Source of the DNA: Anaerotignum sp. MB30-C6
GTDB taxonomy: Bacteria > Bacillota > Clostridia > Lachnospirales > Anaerotignaceae
Direction: 5' to 3'
Assembly: GCF_030908465.1 (NCBI RefSeq)
Contig: NZ_CP133078.1
Span: forward strand, 2,852,001 to 2,916,000
Length of the DNA: 64,000 bases
Shown: positions 8,029-17,211 of the stretch, piece by piece
Layout of the letters: every line of letters starts with the position of its first letter
How positions within the stretch are numbered: the first letter of the stretch is position 1
Notes under the pieces: model-generated
The model's input: only the letters and a program-made list of their open reading frames with translations
Database searches by the model: none
What the model was told of the DNA's origin: nothing
Program-made: the position numbers and the translations under genes

Positions 8029-9132
8029 TTACGCCAAATTAACGACAAATTTCAAGTTCTCCATGGCACCTGAAATTTTAATATCTCCCAACAAATAAAC
8101 AGTGCGCTTAAACGCATTGTTCTTTACGGTCTGATCGTCCCAATCCTCGGCCTCTGCTTTTCCTGTGCCAACCCACGCCAACCGCTGTGTATCTGCATCC
8201 ACATCCGCTTTGTTGGTATAGTTAGGGTCAAGAATGTAATCCCTAGCCAACTCTTTGAAGTATGTATTTATTGCACTAATAAATAACACTTGGTTGTTAT
8301 AGATGTTTTTGTACTTCCCTAGGTATTCATTTTTGAATACGTCGGATATATCGTCATTGATTAGATCCATCACCTCAACGATATCAATAAATTTCATGTC
8401 TTCGGTTGCATTTAGCCCGTCTGTGGTAGTCATAGAGTTGTTTCCGAGTGCGATTCTTACTTTATCAACATCATTAAGCAGTACAAATTTTCCTTCGCCG
8501 ACAGCCTTTTCGCTGTCAACTACTTCTAATACCCTCACAAGATTAGCGCAATGGAAATTTGTAACGCTTTTCATTACATTGCTGCTCGCCAGAATGCCAA
8601 GCAGGCTAGGGCAATATTTTTCGCCTGTAACCTCACCCCTTTTGTCTGCAAAAATCACTTTATCGTTGTAGAAATTGACAATATGCTTGCAATCTGGTGC
8701 GGTTGCTTTATAACAGACAGATTTGTATGATTTCCTCTCAGTCTCTTTGGTTTTCGCCCAGCTAGATAGGGTTGTAAAATCCTCTGGCGTTCCGCCCGCA
8801 ATCGTGACCCATCCTGTTTTAATATTTCTTTCTAGCGTTACGAGTGCATCGGCAACCGTGCCACCTACCGCATCAATTCTGACAATACAAACCTTGTTCA
8901 ATGTAAAACCAAATACATCCCGAATATACTGCATATTTTCCGCCGTATAGTTATCTTTTTCAGCCTCTGCCGCAGTGATATTTTTATACTCCTTATAAGA
9001 GAAGCTCTTATCTGGATCATCTTTTACGGTATCATCTTTTACAATCAAAATCGCAATGCCTCTTGCGCTTCGCTTAATTAGCGAGGTTGCTTTTTGCTTG
9101 AAAATTACCTCAATACTTGGCAATTTAATCAT
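8029..9132 (-). CDS. xkdK: Tail sheath protein (XkdK-like)
   Basis: The 367-residue product is a contractile tail sheath subunit. It starts with the family's IEVIFKQKATSLIKRSARGI strand and has the central DFTTLSSWAKTKETERKSY region. Near the C-terminus lies 'INTYFKELARDYILDPNYTN', ending in a VNLA strand that exchanges with neighbours. Length is close to the shorter XkdK-type sheaths (about 350-470). Its presence proves a myovirus-type tail. It overlaps the upstream terminator-like gene by four bases. Confidence 0.9.
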   Translation of the reverse strand: MIKLPSIEVIFKQKATSLIKRSARGIAILIVKDDTVKDDPDKSFSYKEYKNITAAEAEKDNYTAENMQYIRDVFGFTLNKVCIVRIDAVGGTVADALVTLERNIKTGWVTIAGGTPEDFTTLSSWAKTKETERKSYKSVCYKATAPDCKHIVNFYNDKVIFADKRGEVTGEKYCPSLLGILASSNVMKSVTNFHCANLVRVLEVVDSEKAVGEGKFVLLNDVDKVRIALGNNSMTTTDGLNATEDMKFIDIVEVMDLINDDISDVFKNEYLGKYKNIYNNQVLFISAINTYFKELARDYILDPNYTNKADVDADTQRLAWVGTGKAEAEDWDDQTVKNNAFKRTVYLLGDIKISGAMENLKFVVNLA

Positions 9133-9629
9133 TTCAACTCTCCTTTCAACTCAATTTCTTCCATTATCTCAACTGGCTCATTGGTTCCCGGACTAATCTC
9201 ATCGCCCGTTATCGGGTCGATTGTATCCTGCCATACAGCCCCGCCTTCGGCCAAATATAAAATGAAACTACAAATCAAAACCGTGTCAGTGACGTCTGAC
9301 TCTACCTCTTCAATCGGAATATATGCGCCGTCGACATATAATCCGTCGAGGAAAGCATTTTCTAGTACATCCTGCATTTTTAGGTTTTCAATTTTGTATT
9401 TTCTTAAATTGCTCGCAAAAAAATAAACCCTAATTGTTAGAGTTTTTTCACGCATACACGAGTTTAGTCGGCCGTTTTTCGAACTGTCCATTTCAACTTT
9501 TATTGACGGTCTGATAATAGGCTCCGTCACATCCTCAGGACACAACGGAACGTCTTTGAAATCTGTAAACCCCAAGGCTTTTTTAATTGTGTTGTTTATA
9601 GCTTTATTAATTTCAATTAAAGTAAGCAT
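9129..9629 (-). CDS. Phage tail terminator family protein
   Basis: The 166-residue protein starts at the ATG at 9629 (overlapping the stop of the HK97 gp10-like gene), with GGGGTTGAG upstream. Its pattern, LIEINKAINNTIKKALG at the start followed by a 'PSIKVEMD' strand and REKTLTIRVYFFAS, matches a family of small proteins that sit directly before the sheath gene in PBSX-like phages and are annotated as tail terminators. It probably caps the tail and joins it to the connector. Function is by position and weak family resemblance. Confidence 0.7.
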   Translation of the reverse strand: MLTLIEINKAINNTIKKALGFTDFKDVPLCPEDVTEPIIRPSIKVEMDSSKNGRLNSCMREKTLTIRVYFFASNLRKYKIENLKMQDVLENAFLDGLYVDGAYIPIEEVESDVTDTVLICSFILYLAEGGAVWQDTIDPITGDEISPGTNEPVEIMEEIELKGELK

Positions 9630-10126
9630 CAACTCAACCCCTTGTCTAGTACATCGTCAATAAAATCTTGCGTGTCTCTATAGTAATCATCCTGAAACTC
9701 ATCGGCTGCACCACTAAATACATGGCGCCCAGGGACAAATCCTATTTCTCGCCCAATGCCTCTCCCTGGCTCGACACCACGACCGTTTCCCCTTCCTTTA
9801 CCCGGATTAACAACTTGCCTGTGACCATATTCAAGCAAGTGAGCGTGCGGTGCATTTGAGTACGCCCGGATACATAGCTTGCCATCCTTATGGTAGGGCT
9901 TGCCTCGCTTAATTGAATTGTGGTATTTTTTGTGCTGTTTTCCATCTTCTGTATTGTTACCACTCGATTTAACAACCGTCTTGGCTCGTGACAAGGTTCT
10001 TTTCTTAAGCTTATTGCCTTCTTTTTTCATAAAACCCTTTGCTCTTCTTGGCATCTCTTTGATCGCTAGAGAAACCAATTCATTTTCAAACTTTGTCAAT
10101 TCTTTTGTGTTAAAGCCTTCCACCAT
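9629..10126 (-). CDS. HK97 gp10-like tail completion protein
   Basis: This 165-residue basic protein has the HK97 gp10 family signature: an N-terminal helical part with KEMPRRAKGFMKKEGNKLK, then 'YHNSIKRGKPYHKDG' and the histidine-rich strand NAPHAHLLEYGHRQV, ending in GRHVFSGAADEFQDDY. These proteins act at the head-tail joint. A glycine-arginine-rich loop (about residues 108-130) interrupts the conserved region. It starts at ATG overlapping the previous stop by one base. Confidence 0.85.
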   Translation of the reverse strand: MVEGFNTKELTKFENELVSLAIKEMPRRAKGFMKKEGNKLKKRTLSRAKTVVKSSGNNTEDGKQHKKYHNSIKRGKPYHKDGKLCIRAYSNAPHAHLLEYGHRQVVNPGKGRGNGRGVEPGRGIGREIGFVPGRHVFSGAADEFQDDYYRDTQDFIDDVLDKGLS

Positions 10127-10455
10127 TACTCAACCACTTCCTCGCAAAATATTTCTAAAATTGCATGTTCTGCATAAGGGTCTAGGATGTACTTTATGTC
10201 GTGCCTTGTACCATTGTAGACCAACCACATATCATATGTGATTCCTTTTTGGTATCTGCATATAAACTTTGTCGTTACACTGCTAAGAATTGTATTTCCC
10301 TGCCCGTTTTGCAGCTTTCCAGTTTGTGGGATAATGGCAACATACAAATCCTTGATTTTGACTGGTTCTTGGTCAAGTTCGCCTAACTCGTTTTCTTTGT
10401 CTTTATTGCCCCATAGTTCGGCTTTTCTATTGAGTTTTGTTGCTATATCTTGCAC
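10126..10455 (-). CDS. Head closure / head-tail joining protein
   Basis: A 109-residue protein starting at GTG (10455) with GGGGGTGG just upstream. The pattern KAELWGNKDKENELGELDQE, a short beta core 'DLYVAIIPQTG', and a terminal HDIKYILDPYAEHAILEIFCEE fit the head closure family (SPP1 gp16 / HK97 gp9 type). It lies between the gp6-like connector and the gp10-like gene, as expected. Function from family and order. Confidence 0.75.
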   Translation of the reverse strand: MQDIATKLNRKAELWGNKDKENELGELDQEPVKIKDLYVAIIPQTGKLQNGQGNTILSSVTTKFICRYQKGITYDMWLVYNGTRHDIKYILDPYAEHAILEIFCEEVVE

Positions 10456-10466
10456 GATACCACCCC

Positions 10467-10790
10467 CTACAAATCCGTTTCTGCGTACGTCCCATACTGC
10501 AACTGAATAAAAATAGATTGGTTGATGAATTTCACTTTGTGTTCTTTGGACTCTCCTGCAGCTCCGCCAATCATACCTCTATCATCATACATAGAAACAA
10601 TTGCATTTTGCATGAACAGCTTTAACTTGCGCTTAAACTTTGCGCTCTTAGTTTTCTCATCAAAGCCATCTATGGCTCCACTGGCATAGTCATATGACAC
10701 CTGTATGAGTTCTTCCAACACAGGGTCATTATAGTCCGCCCTTACCCAATCAGCCGCCTCCCGAGAAGTTACAATATCCAACCCATTCAT
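10467..10790 (-). CDS. Head-tail connector protein (HK97 gp6-like)
   Basis: The 107-residue helical protein contains DPVLEELIQVSYDYASGAID and 'KLKLFMQNAIVSMYDDRG', the two long helices seen in the HK97 gp6 / phage connector family that forms a ring under the portal. It follows the small acidic gene after the capsid gene, as in other HK97-type phages. Confidence 0.78.
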   Translation of the reverse strand: MNGLDIVTSREAADWVRADYNDPVLEELIQVSYDYASGAIDGFDEKTKSAKFKRKLKLFMQNAIVSMYDDRGMIGGAAGESKEHKVKFINQSIFIQLQYGTYAETDL

Positions 10791-10802
10791 TGTATCGCCG
10801 CC

Positions 10803-11045
10803 TTATTCTTTTGGCTCTGCTTCGCCATCAGCACCGTCAGCCCCATCAACCTCTCCCGTTGCGTCAGGCTCTGCTTCGCCATCAGCACCGTCTTTCTTGC
10901 CGGAACCCTTTCTGGTGGATAATTTTTCTGCATAGCCAAAATCAACTAATTTTTCCGCAGTTTCTTTAGGAATATCTCTGATTTCATCTACTTCGAACTT
11001 CTCGTAGCCAACACCATTACAGCCAACCAAACACCTAATCTTCAT
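10803..11045 (-). CDS. Small head-region protein with acidic G/A/D/E repeat tail
   Basis: The ATG at 11045 is chosen for its spacing from GAGAGG (nine bases), giving 80 residues. The N-terminal half (KIRCLVGCNGVGYEKF, then a KLVDFGYAEKL helix) resembles small head-associated proteins near capsid genes. The C-terminal half is an imperfect repeat of D-G-A-D-G-E-A-E-P, encoded by near-identical DNA copies around 10813-10890. The repeat suggests slippage-prone DNA and a flexible acidic tail. Function unknown. Confidence 0.65.
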   Translation of the reverse strand: MKIRCLVGCNGVGYEKFEVDEIRDIPKETAEKLVDFGYAEKLSTRKGSGKKDGADGEAEPDATGEVDGADGADGEAEPKE

Positions 11046-11113
11046 ATGCCCCATCCTCTCTTTGAAAATAGAGTGCCCTGCAAAACGCAAGGCACTATTC
11101 ACGCCAACGCTAC

Positions 11114-12286
11114 TTACTGCACTTCGATTTCGCCGTAAGCAATAGCCTCCATATCAAAGCCTTTTACATCTTCACGAGTAATTGCTCTGATTTCAGTCCT
11201 GTTCTTCCCAAATGCTGTGCCGCCAATGGAGGTTGCAAGCAATGAAGTTGCCTGTCTATCAAAAAGCACGATTGCTTCTTTCAAAGACCCAATAATAACA
11301 GGGGCATACTTTTTACTTGTAGTAGCATCCGTTCTGGTAGCAATCGTTTTATTAGATACAACCTTTACGGGTCTACCAGCAAGGAGTTTCTTTGTGGGAT
11401 TAGTTGGGTCTGGTTGCAAGAGGTACTTTCCATCCACATCCTTCATCTTATCAAACACGTTAAATGAATCTTGGTTCATAATGATTTCTGACACAGCAGA
11501 GATCGCAGGATCAAGGGTTACGTTCAGAACATTTTTTACATCATCAATGCCCGCAATGGCTGTTTTTGCCTTTGCGTTCAGCAAATCTACAATTAACTTG
11601 TTGCGGGTAGCGACGGATTTCTTTGCCAACCATCTGTTAAGGTAAGCTTGCAAATTCGCCTTGTTATCCGCAAGCAGATTGTTTGGAACTGGCAAGATAC
11701 CACCACGATCCTTAATCTGATATGTAATGTTCATGAACTGAGGAGAATCGGTTTCGGGTACATTTTCACCTTCTGCAAACTCTACGAACGGCGTGTACTG
11801 TGCATCCTTTTCTAAGTTTCGACTACCCGTTAGAGTGGATACCGGCTCTACAGTTACAAGCCCCTCTAAAGGCTCAAAGGCTCTTTTTAACTCATTAATA
11901 GAAACTTGCTGATCTACTGGAATTAAATAGCCGCCATCTTCTCCGGTGCCGCTAGAAAGGGCGTTATTTACTTTTAAAAGCATTTCATTCTGCTCGGCGG
12001 TTAACGCTCTACCCGCCAAGGCATTATAAAAAGCATCTTCATAAACGATCTTGTCGTTAGCACCATTGTCCAGCGGAGACATACCACCACCAGAAATCTC
12101 GGCGATTACCTCATCCATTTCCGCATTTTCAACTTGTTCCTGCATTTTAATTTTTGCCTGCAAATTCTCCATTTCTTTAGTAATGGCTTCAATTTGTTCC
12201 AATGTTGCGGCATCATCTTTTACCAGTTCCTCCGCTTTGTTCTGCAATTTCCCCAAATCCAACTTTAATGCATCAGATAATTTCAT
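11114..12286 (-). CDS. Major capsid protein, HK97 fold, with N-terminal scaffold-like delta domain
   Basis: The 390-residue protein has an N-terminal coiled region (about residues 1-70, rich in E, K and Q) typical of the delta domain removed by the prohead protease. The HK97-fold body follows, with GEDGGYLIPVDQQVSINEL, 'LADNKANLQAYLNRWLAKK' and the late RAITREDVKGFDMEAIAYGE segment. It lies two bases after the ClpP-type protease and before the connector genes. Strong RBS (AAAGGGGAAC). Confidence 0.92.
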   Translation of the reverse strand: MKLSDALKLDLGKLQNKAEELVKDDAATLEQIEAITKEMENLQAKIKMQEQVENAEMDEVIAEISGGGMSPLDNGANDKIVYEDAFYNALAGRALTAEQNEMLLKVNNALSSGTGEDGGYLIPVDQQVSINELKRAFEPLEGLVTVEPVSTLTGSRNLEKDAQYTPFVEFAEGENVPETDSPQFMNITYQIKDRGGILPVPNNLLADNKANLQAYLNRWLAKKSVATRNKLIVDLLNAKAKTAIAGIDDVKNVLNVTLDPAISAVSEIIMNQDSFNVFDKMKDVDGKYLLQPDPTNPTKKLLAGRPVKVVSNKTIATRTDATTSKKYAPVIIGSLKEAIVLFDRQATSLLATSIGGTAFGKNRTEIRAITREDVKGFDMEAIAYGEIEVQ

Positions 12287-12287
12287 A

Positions 12288-13016
12288 TTATTTGTTCCCC
12301 TTTCGTATTGTCATTTTTAAGTTTAATTTTCCTTTTGCAAGTTGCAATTTCTCATTTGTTTGAGCGTCTGTTTCTACCGCTGGTTCTTCTGCGCCCAGCT
12401 CGCCCTTTAGCTCACTTCTTATTTTGTCAATTACCCCCTGTGGCAACATGCCCCCACTATCGGCGATTGAATTTACAATCACAGGCTCCGTTTCAAACAT
12501 AACCGCATCGGCAAAGCCTAATTCTTTTGCTTTCTGCGCTGTCAGCCACGTTTCCTTCGACATCATATCAAGCAACTCATTTGCGGACAGGCCAGTCTTA
12601 ATCTCGTAAGCATTTGCTATAGATGCATCAATGCCAGACAATACACCCGCTACATGCTCAAAATCTTCTTTATTGCCACTTCCAAAAGTTGATGCTCTGT
12701 GCACCATAATTTGCGCAGTGGGCGAAATTTCAAGCCACTTAACCCCCATAGCTATCACACTTGCAGCACTCGCCGCAATTCCCACTACTTTGCCCACCGT
12801 TTTTCCTGCATGAGATTTTAAGGCCGTGTATATTTCTGAACCTGCATAAACCGAACCGCCGCCGCTATTTATGATAACCTCTACATCTTCGCTGTCTTTC
12901 ATTTCGGAAAGCGCTTTATTGACCTTGCTAGGGCTTGTCGCTGGTATACCAAACCAATCATAAATCCATTGATCGCCGTCCGAGATAATAGGACCTTTGA
13001 TTTCAATTTTCCCCAT
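12288..13016 (-). CDS. ClpP-like prohead protease (S14 family)
   Basis: This 242-residue protein has the ClpP-type fold: INSGGGSVYAGSEIYTALK, then GIAASAASVIAMG with the likely nucleophile serine near residue 94, and the 'SPTAQIMVHRAST' segment with the catalytic histidine near 114. The third catalytic residue is presumably an aspartate in the following helical part. It matures the capsid by cutting the scaffold domain. The ATG overlaps the portal stop (TAATG). Confidence 0.93.
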   Translation of the reverse strand: MGKIEIKGPIISDGDQWIYDWFGIPATSPSKVNKALSEMKDSEDVEVIINSGGGSVYAGSEIYTALKSHAGKTVGKVVGIAASAASVIAMGVKWLEISPTAQIMVHRASTFGSGNKEDFEHVAGVLSGIDASIANAYEIKTGLSANELLDMMSKETWLTAQKAKELGFADAVMFETEPVIVNSIADSGGMLPQGVIDKIRSELKGELGAEEPAVETDAQTNEKLQLAKGKLNLKMTIRKGNK

Positions 13017-14260
13017 TAATTTTCACCGCCTTTCTTGTACTGACTTCCAACATTGTCCAGGTTAATCATGTTGCCATTTCCAATCAATTCGTTAGCCTTG
13101 GGATGGTCGGAATAAGGCAACCCAAGTTCCTCCCTGCCCTCATTTGGAGTCACAAGGAAACTTTGAGCACCTTTATGCAGTACATCCATTTGCTCAATCG
13201 GATTCATTTTAAACAAGGCTTTTGTTTCAATCTCCATAAAGGTAGAGCCTTTTTCTTTGGATAGCACCATCTTGCGAGTATATTCCTCTCCGTAGCCTTT
13301 GAAAATTGGTTGCATGGTATTTACATACAAGCTTGTTTGTTGCGTAACGCTGTTTGCATAACTTGATTTGGAATAATCATTGATTCCATTTGGGGATATG
13401 CCGAAAGCCGCCGCAATCGCCAACGCCTTAGCTTTACTCAAAACGCTAAATTCACTATCTACCAATTTTGAATCAAGGACGTCCGGCTTAATTCCTGGCG
13501 GTACAGGTATGTAAGTGCCAGTTCTACTAAATTCCTCTACTGACTCCACAAGCGCTCTCTTGCCCAATTTCTCCATATCGCCTGTATAGTGCAAAAGAAC
13601 TTTATTTGCTACCATGTTGCCTTTATGTAGCCGGTGTATATACCGTTCGCCATAGTAGGCAGAATCAATTTGCATACCGATAATGTCCTTTATTGCTATT
13701 CCGCTAATACCATCAAAAGAGACAGAGCTTTTGAAATGAAGAATTTCATCAGATCTAAAAATCCACCGTTTGCCCGTCCTAGAATCTTGCCACTCATACC
13801 AAACCCCATTAGGCCGCCCAAATACCCCTTTGTCGTCAATCCAAATAGTAACTTCTGTTGTCGGAAGAAGCCAAAGCGCTCTTATTTCCCCTGCGGCTCT
13901 CCCCTTTTTTTGTGTTTCGATATAAACGTAGGCATTTCCATAATGGTTTCTGTTTAACTCGATCGCCTGTTTCATGGTTGAGGCTGTGTAGTATTTGTTT
14001 GGCTCCACATTGAGAAGGTACTCCAATCGAGGGTTTAAAGCCCTTTCTTTCCCTTTTTTCTCGGTATTTTTGTAGATTCTTACATCCAACTTGCCCATAA
14101 TCTCGCTGAGCAACTTCAGACAGGTAAAGTAAGTAATTTCACCCAACCTATTACCTACAGAGTCAACGTCAATGCCCAAAACCTTTAGAAATTCCTTGTC
14201 GTTCAAGCTGTATACTGTGTCAGCCCGAATATCCTTTGTCTTAATCCCAAACAATCTCAA
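13016..14260 (-). CDS. Portal protein (HK97 type)
   Basis: A 414-residue HK97-family portal protein. Signs are the YFTCLKLLSEIMGKLDVRIY helix, 'NHYGNAYVYIETQ', the LKSSVSFDGISGIAIKDIIG stretch, and the IDSAYYGERYIHRLHKGN helix. It starts at TTG (14260) with AGGTGAT six bases upstream. Portal rings form the single capsid vertex through which DNA is packaged. It precedes the protease and capsid genes in the standard order. Confidence 0.92.
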   Translation of the reverse strand: MRLFGIKTKDIRADTVYSLNDKEFLKVLGIDVDSVGNRLGEITYFTCLKLLSEIMGKLDVRIYKNTEKKGKERALNPRLEYLLNVEPNKYYTASTMKQAIELNRNHYGNAYVYIETQKKGRAAGEIRALWLLPTTEVTIWIDDKGVFGRPNGVWYEWQDSRTGKRWIFRSDEILHFKSSVSFDGISGIAIKDIIGMQIDSAYYGERYIHRLHKGNMVANKVLLHYTGDMEKLGKRALVESVEEFSRTGTYIPVPPGIKPDVLDSKLVDSEFSVLSKAKALAIAAAFGISPNGINDYSKSSYANSVTQQTSLYVNTMQPIFKGYGEEYTRKMVLSKEKGSTFMEIETKALFKMNPIEQMDVLHKGAQSFLVTPNEGREELGLPYSDHPKANELIGNGNMINLDNVGSQYKKGGEN

Positions 14261-14415
14261 TCATTATCACCTCGATTTTTTGCAATAAAAATACCACTAG
14301 CGAAGAACGACACGCCGATTAGATACAACATCAACGTAATGTCTATTCTTGCTGTGGCAATGCACAGAAAGGAAATTCCTATCAACAAAAGTATTTCTGC
14401 TGAAAACTTTCGCAT
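14257..14415 (-). CDS. Small two-segment membrane protein between TerL and portal
   Basis: The ATG at 14415 gives 52 residues with two hydrophobic stretches (about residues 6-20 and 25-42) and an R/N/D-rich end. A longer version from 14490 is possible but would overlap the terminase by 68 bases and begin without a clear ribosome site. It overlaps the portal TTG by four bases. Small membrane proteins at this site occur in other prophages, but no function is known to me. Confidence 0.6.
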   Translation of the reverse strand: MRKFSAEILLLIGISFLCIATARIDITLMLYLIGVSFFASGIFIAKNRGDND

Positions 14416-14422
14416 AAACTCT

Positions 14423-16135
14423 TTAATTTTCTTCTTTTTCAACTCCAAACCCCCCGTAAAAGTCTTTGATGTAATCCTCTGTATATTCAACCTTTTTCTC
14501 TTGGTTGAATAGCTGAGAATACGAAAAAATTGTAGCCATAACCATGTCTATTCTGGTCTTATTTTTGTTAACTTTATTCAGCAGAATGTCTCCACTCGTC
14601 CTGCCTGTAACCGTTGCAGTATTGCTCATATTCCAATCAAGGAGGCTGTTTTTTTCATATTTGACAATGCCTTTGTAGACATCGTCTCTAAACTGCTTGA
14701 TAGACGGAGAAAGCACAGAATAAGACTGTTTCAATACAATTACATCATATTCCTCTGCCAACTCCTGCATTGTCGCAATGATATTATAAGGGTCTGTAGC
14801 AATCGCCTTGACTTTGCATTTGTATTTATCTTCAATGCCCCTTATCCTCTCTTTTAGTAGGTTGTAGTCAACAATGTCCCCCGGGGTAATTGTGCAATGT
14901 CCCAAACCCTGCATTTTGTGGTAGTCGATTTTTTCCCGACGTTCTTCTAGTGTATTTTCAGGTAAGAAAGCATGAGATTTCAAATAATAAACCCCATTCT
15001 CTTCATACATGATAGTCATTCCTGTTAAATCAATGGTAAGTGAAGCATCGACCCCAACAATAACTTCTTTCCCCTCAAAATCAACACTTTCGACTCTGCA
15101 TTTTTTCCATGCATCAAACTTAATATATGGATCACCACTATTACTAGGCAAAAAGTTATTCATATTCTTCGTGATGTATTCAAGTTTCTCCTGCGGTTTG
15201 AGTTTTGCTTTTTTTCGGTTATCCCGGACGATATCGTAGTTTTCCTCAATCCGCAAAGGGTTTGCCTGGTAAATGCCAGTATCATCCCATAAATGTTCTT
15301 CCTCGGCATAGTACAAAAGAGCAAACTGCCTTTCGTCCTCAACCACACCGTCAAATACTTTTCTTATGTATTCAATATCTTCCTCCATGATTGAATTAGA
15401 TATCGCATAAGCTGTAGTAGTTCGGAAAACAAGAGGGTTTATAACATTTTGTTGTCCACCCTTTAAAGCATTGAAGTTGTCAGCATTCTGAAAGTTAGCA
15501 TGTTCATCCGAACAGATTGCCGATGGTCGCACAGAGTTGTTCTTCCCACTCTCTGCTGTTCTTGGCTGATAAAAACTATGAGTAAGCTTGCATTCAATCA
15601 TTCCTGTAAGTGTCTTACTCACAGTAAAGTGTTTTCTTATATGCGGACTGGCATCAAGTAATTGAACCATAGCCTTTCTAATTTCTGCTGCAAGCTCCTT
15701 TGTTAAACAAATCGAATAGAATTCGCTGTACTCCTGTTCTGTAAGCATCAACAATATAAAAATCAATGCCACAGTATTTGTCTTAGCGTTCTTTCTCGCA
15801 ATAAACAAAGTAATGTCATTATGCTTAAATTTTTTGGAGTTATCTTTGAACCTCCAAGCAAAAACATTTGTTATTAAAAAACATTGGTATGGCCCTAGAT
15901 ATGCTAACACCTGTTTCCCAGCTACAAAACCAGTAGCATAATTGAATAATTTTAAAAGATTGTTTATCTTCTTTAACTCTTTTTCATCGAAATAGTATTG
16001 AAATTCTTCGGCGTATTGCCTTTCTTCATAATCCATAAGGAAGATTTTACACTGGCAAATAACCTCTTTTGTAGTTATTTCTTTGCCTGCAACAACATCC
16101 TTGGCGTACTTTACCGCCCGCTCCAACAAAATCAA
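14423..16135 (-). CDS. terL: Terminase large subunit
   Basis: The 570-residue protein is a large terminase of the HK97/phage_terminase type. The ATPase part includes the 'NDITLFIARKNAKTNTVALI' region (Walker A-like) and a SAICSDEHANFQNADN Walker B-like region. The C-terminal nuclease part has GVDASLTIDLTGM and 'AIATDPYNIIATMQEL' with acidic residues expected for RNase H-type cleavage. It starts at TTG (16135) with GGGAGTGATT upstream. It cuts and pumps phage DNA into the prohead. Confidence 0.93.
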   Translation of the reverse strand: MILLERAVKYAKDVVAGKEITTKEVICQCKIFLMDYEERQYAEEFQYYFDEKELKKINNLLKLFNYATGFVAGKQVLAYLGPYQCFLITNVFAWRFKDNSKKFKHNDITLFIARKNAKTNTVALIFILLMLTEQEYSEFYSICLTKELAAEIRKAMVQLLDASPHIRKHFTVSKTLTGMIECKLTHSFYQPRTAESGKNNSVRPSAICSDEHANFQNADNFNALKGGQQNVINPLVFRTTTAYAISNSIMEEDIEYIRKVFDGVVEDERQFALLYYAEEEHLWDDTGIYQANPLRIEENYDIVRDNRKKAKLKPQEKLEYITKNMNNFLPSNSGDPYIKFDAWKKCRVESVDFEGKEVIVGVDASLTIDLTGMTIMYEENGVYYLKSHAFLPENTLEERREKIDYHKMQGLGHCTITPGDIVDYNLLKERIRGIEDKYKCKVKAIATDPYNIIATMQELAEEYDVIVLKQSYSVLSPSIKQFRDDVYKGIVKYEKNSLLDWNMSNTATVTGRTSGDILLNKVNKNKTRIDMVMATIFSYSQLFNQEKKVEYTEDYIKDFYGGFGVEKEEN

Positions 16136-16141
16136 GGTTAA

Positions 16142-16600
16142 TCACTCCCTTAATGCCTGCAGAACAGGATCAGTCTTTTCATCTTCTGAATTGATTTTAA
16201 GCACAGCTAAGGCAGCGCGATCTTTTGGCGAAAGTCCTAATTTGCTTGAAAACTTATCAAAAATTTTTGAGTAGCGCTCATATGTTTTTACGGCATCCAT
16301 TTCAATCCCGCTTTCATTAAACATCCCATTGCAGTTAAGTATTTTTCTACACTCATCCATCCGAGACAATGCGTCAGCCACAATGCTTACGACGTAGGTA
16401 TCTCCACCGCTTAAAAAATCGTCAGGTAAAAGCTTGATAATTTCTTGGTATAGCTTAATCCCACTTTCGTTCAATTCACCTTTGGGCTTTCTAGGGATTT
16501 TCTTTTTCCCTTTTAACTTTTCTTCTGCCTTTTTTCTATCTTCAATTTCGTCTTTTCCAGTTTTCCCAGTCCGTAGATCTGCCGGCTTTATGTTTGCCAT
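16142..16600 (-). CDS. terS: Terminase small subunit, P27 family
   Basis: The ATG at 16600 is supported by AGAGGAGGTGG upstream, giving 152 residues. The pattern of a K/R/E-rich leader, then ELNESGIKLYQEIIKLLPDD, SGGDTYVVSIVADALSRMDE and a final KDRAALAVLKI helix fits P27-type small terminases, which recognise the packaging site. It is six bases from terL. The product contains several lysine runs in its linker. Confidence 0.85.
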   Translation of the reverse strand: MANIKPADLRTGKTGKDEIEDRKKAEEKLKGKKKIPRKPKGELNESGIKLYQEIIKLLPDDFLSGGDTYVVSIVADALSRMDECRKILNCNGMFNESGIEMDAVKTYERYSKIFDKFSSKLGLSPKDRAALAVLKINSEDEKTDPVLQALRE

Positions 16601-16726
16601 ATGACCACCTCCTCTCAAAGTTCTCAAACTGGCAATTTTTTTAAGTGATAGAGTATATGCGGTCTTGGGCACATCGTCCCAAACTTTTTTGCACCCCCTA
16701 GGGTCTCCCATGCATCACCAAGTATT

Positions 16727-17137
16727 TCAATTCATTTCTTTTTTCCATCTGTCTAGCAAGCCAAGGAGCATCCGCTTTGCATCCTCCGTATAGTTACCAT
16801 GGAGCATACTATGTACCCCATTTGATAACGGGATAAGATTGTCAATGTCCAGCGCCTTACTTTTATCCTTGCTGTATTCTGTTATGTGATGCACCACATC
16901 TGCTGGAACTATTTGACCATCAATAAACAAACTATACAAACACAATCCATTGTACCGCCCCATAACAACAGCTCTAATATCAAGCCAAGCTTTACTCCTG
17001 TAAAAAGAATAGCTTTCCTTGTCACGCTTATATCGGTCGTAGTAGGCTGTTTGCTCTTTCTTTTGGACAGCGCAGTCGCTACAACACTTTTCATTGTAAT
17101 TGATAAGCTTTCCACACTTGCAAGTCTTTTTGAGCAT
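16727..17137 (-). CDS. HNH endonuclease next to terminase
   Basis: This 136-residue protein has a zinc-ribbon-like start (CKCGKLINYNEKCCSDC) and an HNH core: a VPADVVHHI strand with the paired histidines, then 'DIDNLIPLSNGVHSML' with the N and final H. One CxxC pair usually flanking the HNH core is reduced (GLCLYSL), so metal binding by that pair may be lost. HNH genes beside terminases are required for packaging in HK97-type phages. It is the first gene of the apparent late operon. Confidence 0.88.
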   Translation of the reverse strand: MLKKTCKCGKLINYNEKCCSDCAVQKKEQTAYYDRYKRDKESYSFYRSKAWLDIRAVVMGRYNGLCLYSLFIDGQIVPADVVHHITEYSKDKSKALDIDNLIPLSNGVHSMLHGNYTEDAKRMLLGLLDRWKKEMN

Positions 17138-17162
17138 CTACCTACCGCCCCTTTCTTTGCAT

Positions 17163-17191
17163 AACAAAAGCCCTGCATCTCTGCAAGGCTT
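17163..17191 (-). terminator. Leftward rho-independent terminator
   Basis: The arms 17168-17177 and 17182-17191 form a 10-bp stem with a four-base loop; on the leftward RNA one G-U pair closes the stem and it is followed by UUUUGUU. It ends the lipoprotein transcript before the late operon begins at the HNH gene. Confidence 0.75.
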
Positions 17192-17211
17192 GTAGATTAT
17201 TTATTATTTAT